Of a stretch of 31,737 nt of DNA, positions 30,026 through 31,737 are shown piece by piece (the stretch's first letter is position 1; each line of letters opens with the position of its first letter). The notes below the pieces were generated by a model that was not told where the DNA came from, made no database searches, and was given only the letters and a program-made list of their open reading frames with translations. The stretch is taken from NCBI GenBank assembly GCA_947589635.1, contig CANQCC010000005.1:1-31737 (forward strand). The letters are read 5' to 3'. The DNA comes from an uncultured Clostridia bacterium. GTDB taxonomy: Bacteria; Bacillota; Clostridia; Christensenellales; CAG-917. The translations under genes and the position numbers were made by a program.

Positions 30026-30937
30026 GTGAGGTTTTTTCCGGACGACAATCAGGGTTTGATACCCTTTGAAACGCAGCTGAACTATCTGCCTCTTCGCTCC
30101 CGCAGGATATGGGAGTTGGACTTTTTGCGAGGCGTCTGCGTGCTGCTTATGGTGCTCGACCATCTTGCGATGTGTATCGAGATGTTTTCCTATGGCTGGT
30201 ACGGCTTTACCGGCTGGTATTCGCTCGGCATGGGAAACGCCATAACCCGCTTTTGCTATGAGTGGGTCGCAAGCGAACAGTGGCGCGTCGCGCACTGCGT
30301 CGTCCTTGTAGTTTTTATGGGCATATCGGGCATATCCTGCACGCTGTCCCGCTCCAACCTCAAGCGCGGCTCTGCGCTGATGGCGCTCGCGATGGTTTAT
30401 ACCCTCGTAACCGTCTTCATCGAAGACGTATTGCAGATCACAGGCGTGCTTGTGACCTTCGGCGTGGCGCATTTCCTTGCCACAGCGATTCTCATCTACG
30501 CGCTTGTGGACTTCATCACCCGCCACGACAAGCGCATAAGCGCCATCTGGAGCGTCGGGATTTGCGGCATAGGCCTTATAATGTATTTCTGCTATACGCC
30601 GCCCGCAAATACGCCCGAATGGCTGTTTTTCCTCTTTCCGCCGCGCGACTTCTGGGGCAACCCAAGCCCCTTCTACTTGCAAGCCGACGTCTCCCCCGGA
30701 GACCTCTTCACCGTCTTTCAGTACCTGCCCTACTTCTTCTGGGGCGCCGCAATAGGGCCCTTTATCTACCGCTGCAGACAGTCCCTCCTCCCCAAACTCG
30801 ACGGAAAATGGAATAAACCCGTCTGCTTTGTCGGCCGCCACGCCCTCATAGTCTTCCTGCTCCATATCCCCATCCTCATCGGCATCCTCGCCCTAATCAC
30901 CTACCTCTTCATCACCCCCGGCAGCTGGGGATTGTAA
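30026..30937 (+). CDS. DUF1624 / HGSNAT-like integral membrane acyltransferase
   Basis: This 303-residue protein has about seven or eight membrane segments. It shows the family signatures in order: RIWELDFLRG (27-36) leading into LLMVLDH (40-46), a GISGIS-type helix (99-104), FGVAHFLA (145-152), YLPYFFWGAAIG (233-244) and GRHALIVFLLHIPIL (270-284). These are the marks of the DUF1624 / heparan-alpha-glucosaminide N-acetyltransferase catalytic family, in which acyl groups are moved across the membrane to a sugar. His46, in the DH pair, is the likely key residue by analogy. Here the acceptor is unknown; a cell-wall or surface polysaccharide is plausible. An in-frame stop at 30011-30013 makes GTG at 30026 the first possible start, and no Shine-Dalgarno sequence precedes it. 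It diverges from the giant gene; a functional link is not shown. Confidence 0.9.
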   Translation: MRFFPDDNQGLIPFETQLNYLPLRSRRIWELDFLRGVCVLLMVLDHLAMCIEMFSYGWYGFTGWYSLGMGNAITRFCYEWVASEQWRVAHCVVLVVFMGISGISCTLSRSNLKRGSALMALAMVYTLVTVFIEDVLQITGVLVTFGVAHFLATAILIYALVDFITRHDKRISAIWSVGICGIGLIMYFCYTPPANTPEWLFFLFPPRDFWGNPSPFYLQADVSPGDLFTVFQYLPYFFWGAAIGPFIYRCRQSLLPKLDGKWNKPVCFVGRHALIVFLLHIPILIGILALITYLFITPGSWGL

Positions 30938-31263
30938 AAAGACGATTTTGAGTTTGCGGGCTTCCGCCGCTGTTTTGAAGTGGATAAAATTTTGCTTGAG
31001 TTTTGCGTGGCTCATGCGGAATACTCAGATTTTTACGTTACGCTTTGTCCAAGTTGTTTATTGTGACCCCCACCACCGCGCGCAGCGCGGAGCCTGTAAA
31101 AATCAGCCCAGACAAACGTTAGTATAATTCCGGCACGTCAAGCGTTAGTGTCTCGGACAAGGGATTGAAAAACCCAACCTCTCCCTTCTTTACGCTCGGC
31201 GTTGTTTTGTACTATTATTTACTTAGCATTCAGCCTCGCTCCACTCAGGACTCCCCAACTATA

Positions 31264-31294
31264 CCCCACAAAATCGCTACGCAATTTTGCGGGG
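31264..31294. repeat. Palindrome CCCC-CAAAAT / ATTTTG-GGGG
   Basis: Bases 31264-31274 pair with 31284-31294 with one mismatch; the loop is CGCTACGCA. Followed directly by ACCCC. It resembles the palindrome at 112-150. Confidence 0.6.
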
Positions 31295-31489
31295 ACCCCG
31301 ATGGCGCTCGGGCGAACGTTACGTTATGCGCGCAAACTCCATATTAACTTTACGTTGCGGCAGGGCGGGAAGGGGCTGCGCTCGCTCAATAGGTTACGTC
31401 GTGCAAGCAGAGCTTGCATTTATGCCACTTGTTCGGGCGGGGGCTTCGCCAATTTAATCAACTAACGCTTGATTGGTGGCTTGCGGGGT

Positions 31490-31523
31490 CCCCATAGAAA
31501 GGAGCGTAGCGAGTTTTATGGGG
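31490..31523. repeat. Palindrome CCCCATA / TATGGGG
   Basis: Seven pairs (31490-31496 with 31517-31523) extend by three more including one G-T; the loop contains GGAGCGTAGCGA. The stem is preceded by GCGGGGT, mirroring the GCGGGGA that closes the palindrome at 31264-31294. Confidence 0.55.
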
Positions 31524-31737
31524 TACAGATCCGCCCTCACTGCGTACTATTATCTATCCCGCTTCGCTCCGCGGTACAGCTCGGACAAGGCTGACGTCCG
31601 TGTATAAGAAAACCCAGACAGAGGCTACGTTATGCTGTCACTCATCAAAGGTAGAGTACGTTAAAAACCGCGTGTAAGCGTCAAGGACAAACGAACAAAC
31701 CCGCAAGGCAAGAGGAGCGTACATAGGCGTACGTGAC

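Larger units (their letters stand above)
30938..31737. other. 800-bp region without a convincing gene, rich in short repeats
   Basis: No open frame here has a ribosome binding site or recognisable protein. The region contains a GC-rich hairpin (CCGCGC/GCGCGG, 31076-31090) without a T-run, a TGCAAGC/GCTTGCA hairpin (31402-31418), two palindromes related to those at the left end of the window, three copies of CAARCGTTAGT (one inverted), many ACGTTA words, and CGTACTATTAT-like words near 31207 and 31543. It resembles decayed mobile or repetitive intergenic DNA. Confidence 0.5.

Noticed and set aside
29972..30865. 297-codon open frame on the minus strand
   Set aside because: Antisense to the acyltransferase, whose membrane segments and family motifs are unmistakable.
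31076..31090. Terminator of the acyltransferase gene
   Set aside because: The 6-bp stem is GC-rich but is followed by AGCCTGTAAA with no T-run and lies about 140 bp past the stop codon.
31165..31465. Two small plus-strand open frames in the right-hand region
   Set aside because: They run through palindromes and short repeats, lack ribosome binding sites and resemble no protein.

Overview
The window is dominated by one gene. A single uninterrupted reading frame on the minus strand (2036-29632, 9198 codons, about 87% of the window, a product of roughly 1 MDa by length) encodes an exported lipoprotein. I do not recognise it as a named family. Three small, ordinary bacterial genes flank it: a membrane-anchored metallo-beta-lactamase-fold hydrolase of the ComEC/Rec2 C-terminal type (175-1254, minus), a 65-residue DUF1858 protein (1445-1642, plus) and a DUF1624 / HGSNAT-like membrane acyltransferase (30026-30937, plus). 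The promoters match the sigma-A consensus very closely (TTGACA, 16-17 bp, TATAAT), and two genes have strong AGGAGG-type ribosome binding sites. DUF1858 and DUF1624 proteins are common in Clostridia. I therefore infer an uncultured clostridial (Bacillota) lineage, probably host-associated, with GC content near or slightly above one half. This placement is an inference, not a database result.

Layout. Bases 1-150 hold three consecutive strong palindromes. The hydrolase and the DUF1858 gene diverge from a 190-bp region that carries an imperfect 45-50 bp tandem duplication and two promoters. After DUF1858 come an intrinsic terminator, a degenerate ~25-bp tandem array, a very strong second terminator and a cluster of small hairpins up to the stop codon of the giant gene. 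The giant gene starts at 29632 behind a textbook promoter (29690-29718) and a hairpin just upstream of its ribosome binding site. The acyltransferase diverges from the far side of a 393-bp intergenic region. The last 800 bp (30938-31737) carry no convincing gene, only palindromes and short dispersed repeats.

The giant protein has a lipobox (LAAC, Cys25) and a Pro-rich tether. Next come about 6600 residues of a repeated module of roughly 270-760 residues, made of amphipathic beta-strands and short hydrophobic helices and marked by a strand like LYLDLS. Each module is interrupted by an acidic/Ala linker with a conserved motif like [DE]-[DE]-A-L-[VTS]-[AS]-A. A hydrophobic segment near residues 6690-6725 then leads into about 2460 residues of Ig-like repeats marked by [VIL]-x-W-D and an A-Y-V-G-type strand. 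Tyrosine-rich inserts of the form YY-x(3-5)-G-x-Y occur in both halves. The C terminus has no sortase motif or membrane anchor, so the protein is probably held only by its N-terminal lipid and extends outward. Function is unknown. A very long adhesin or scaffold is the conservative reading; a repeating hydrophobic beta-groove that binds lipids is a more speculative one.

No secretion, sortase or glycosylation genes accompany it, and the giant gene appears monocistronic. The neighbours do not form an evident pathway with it.
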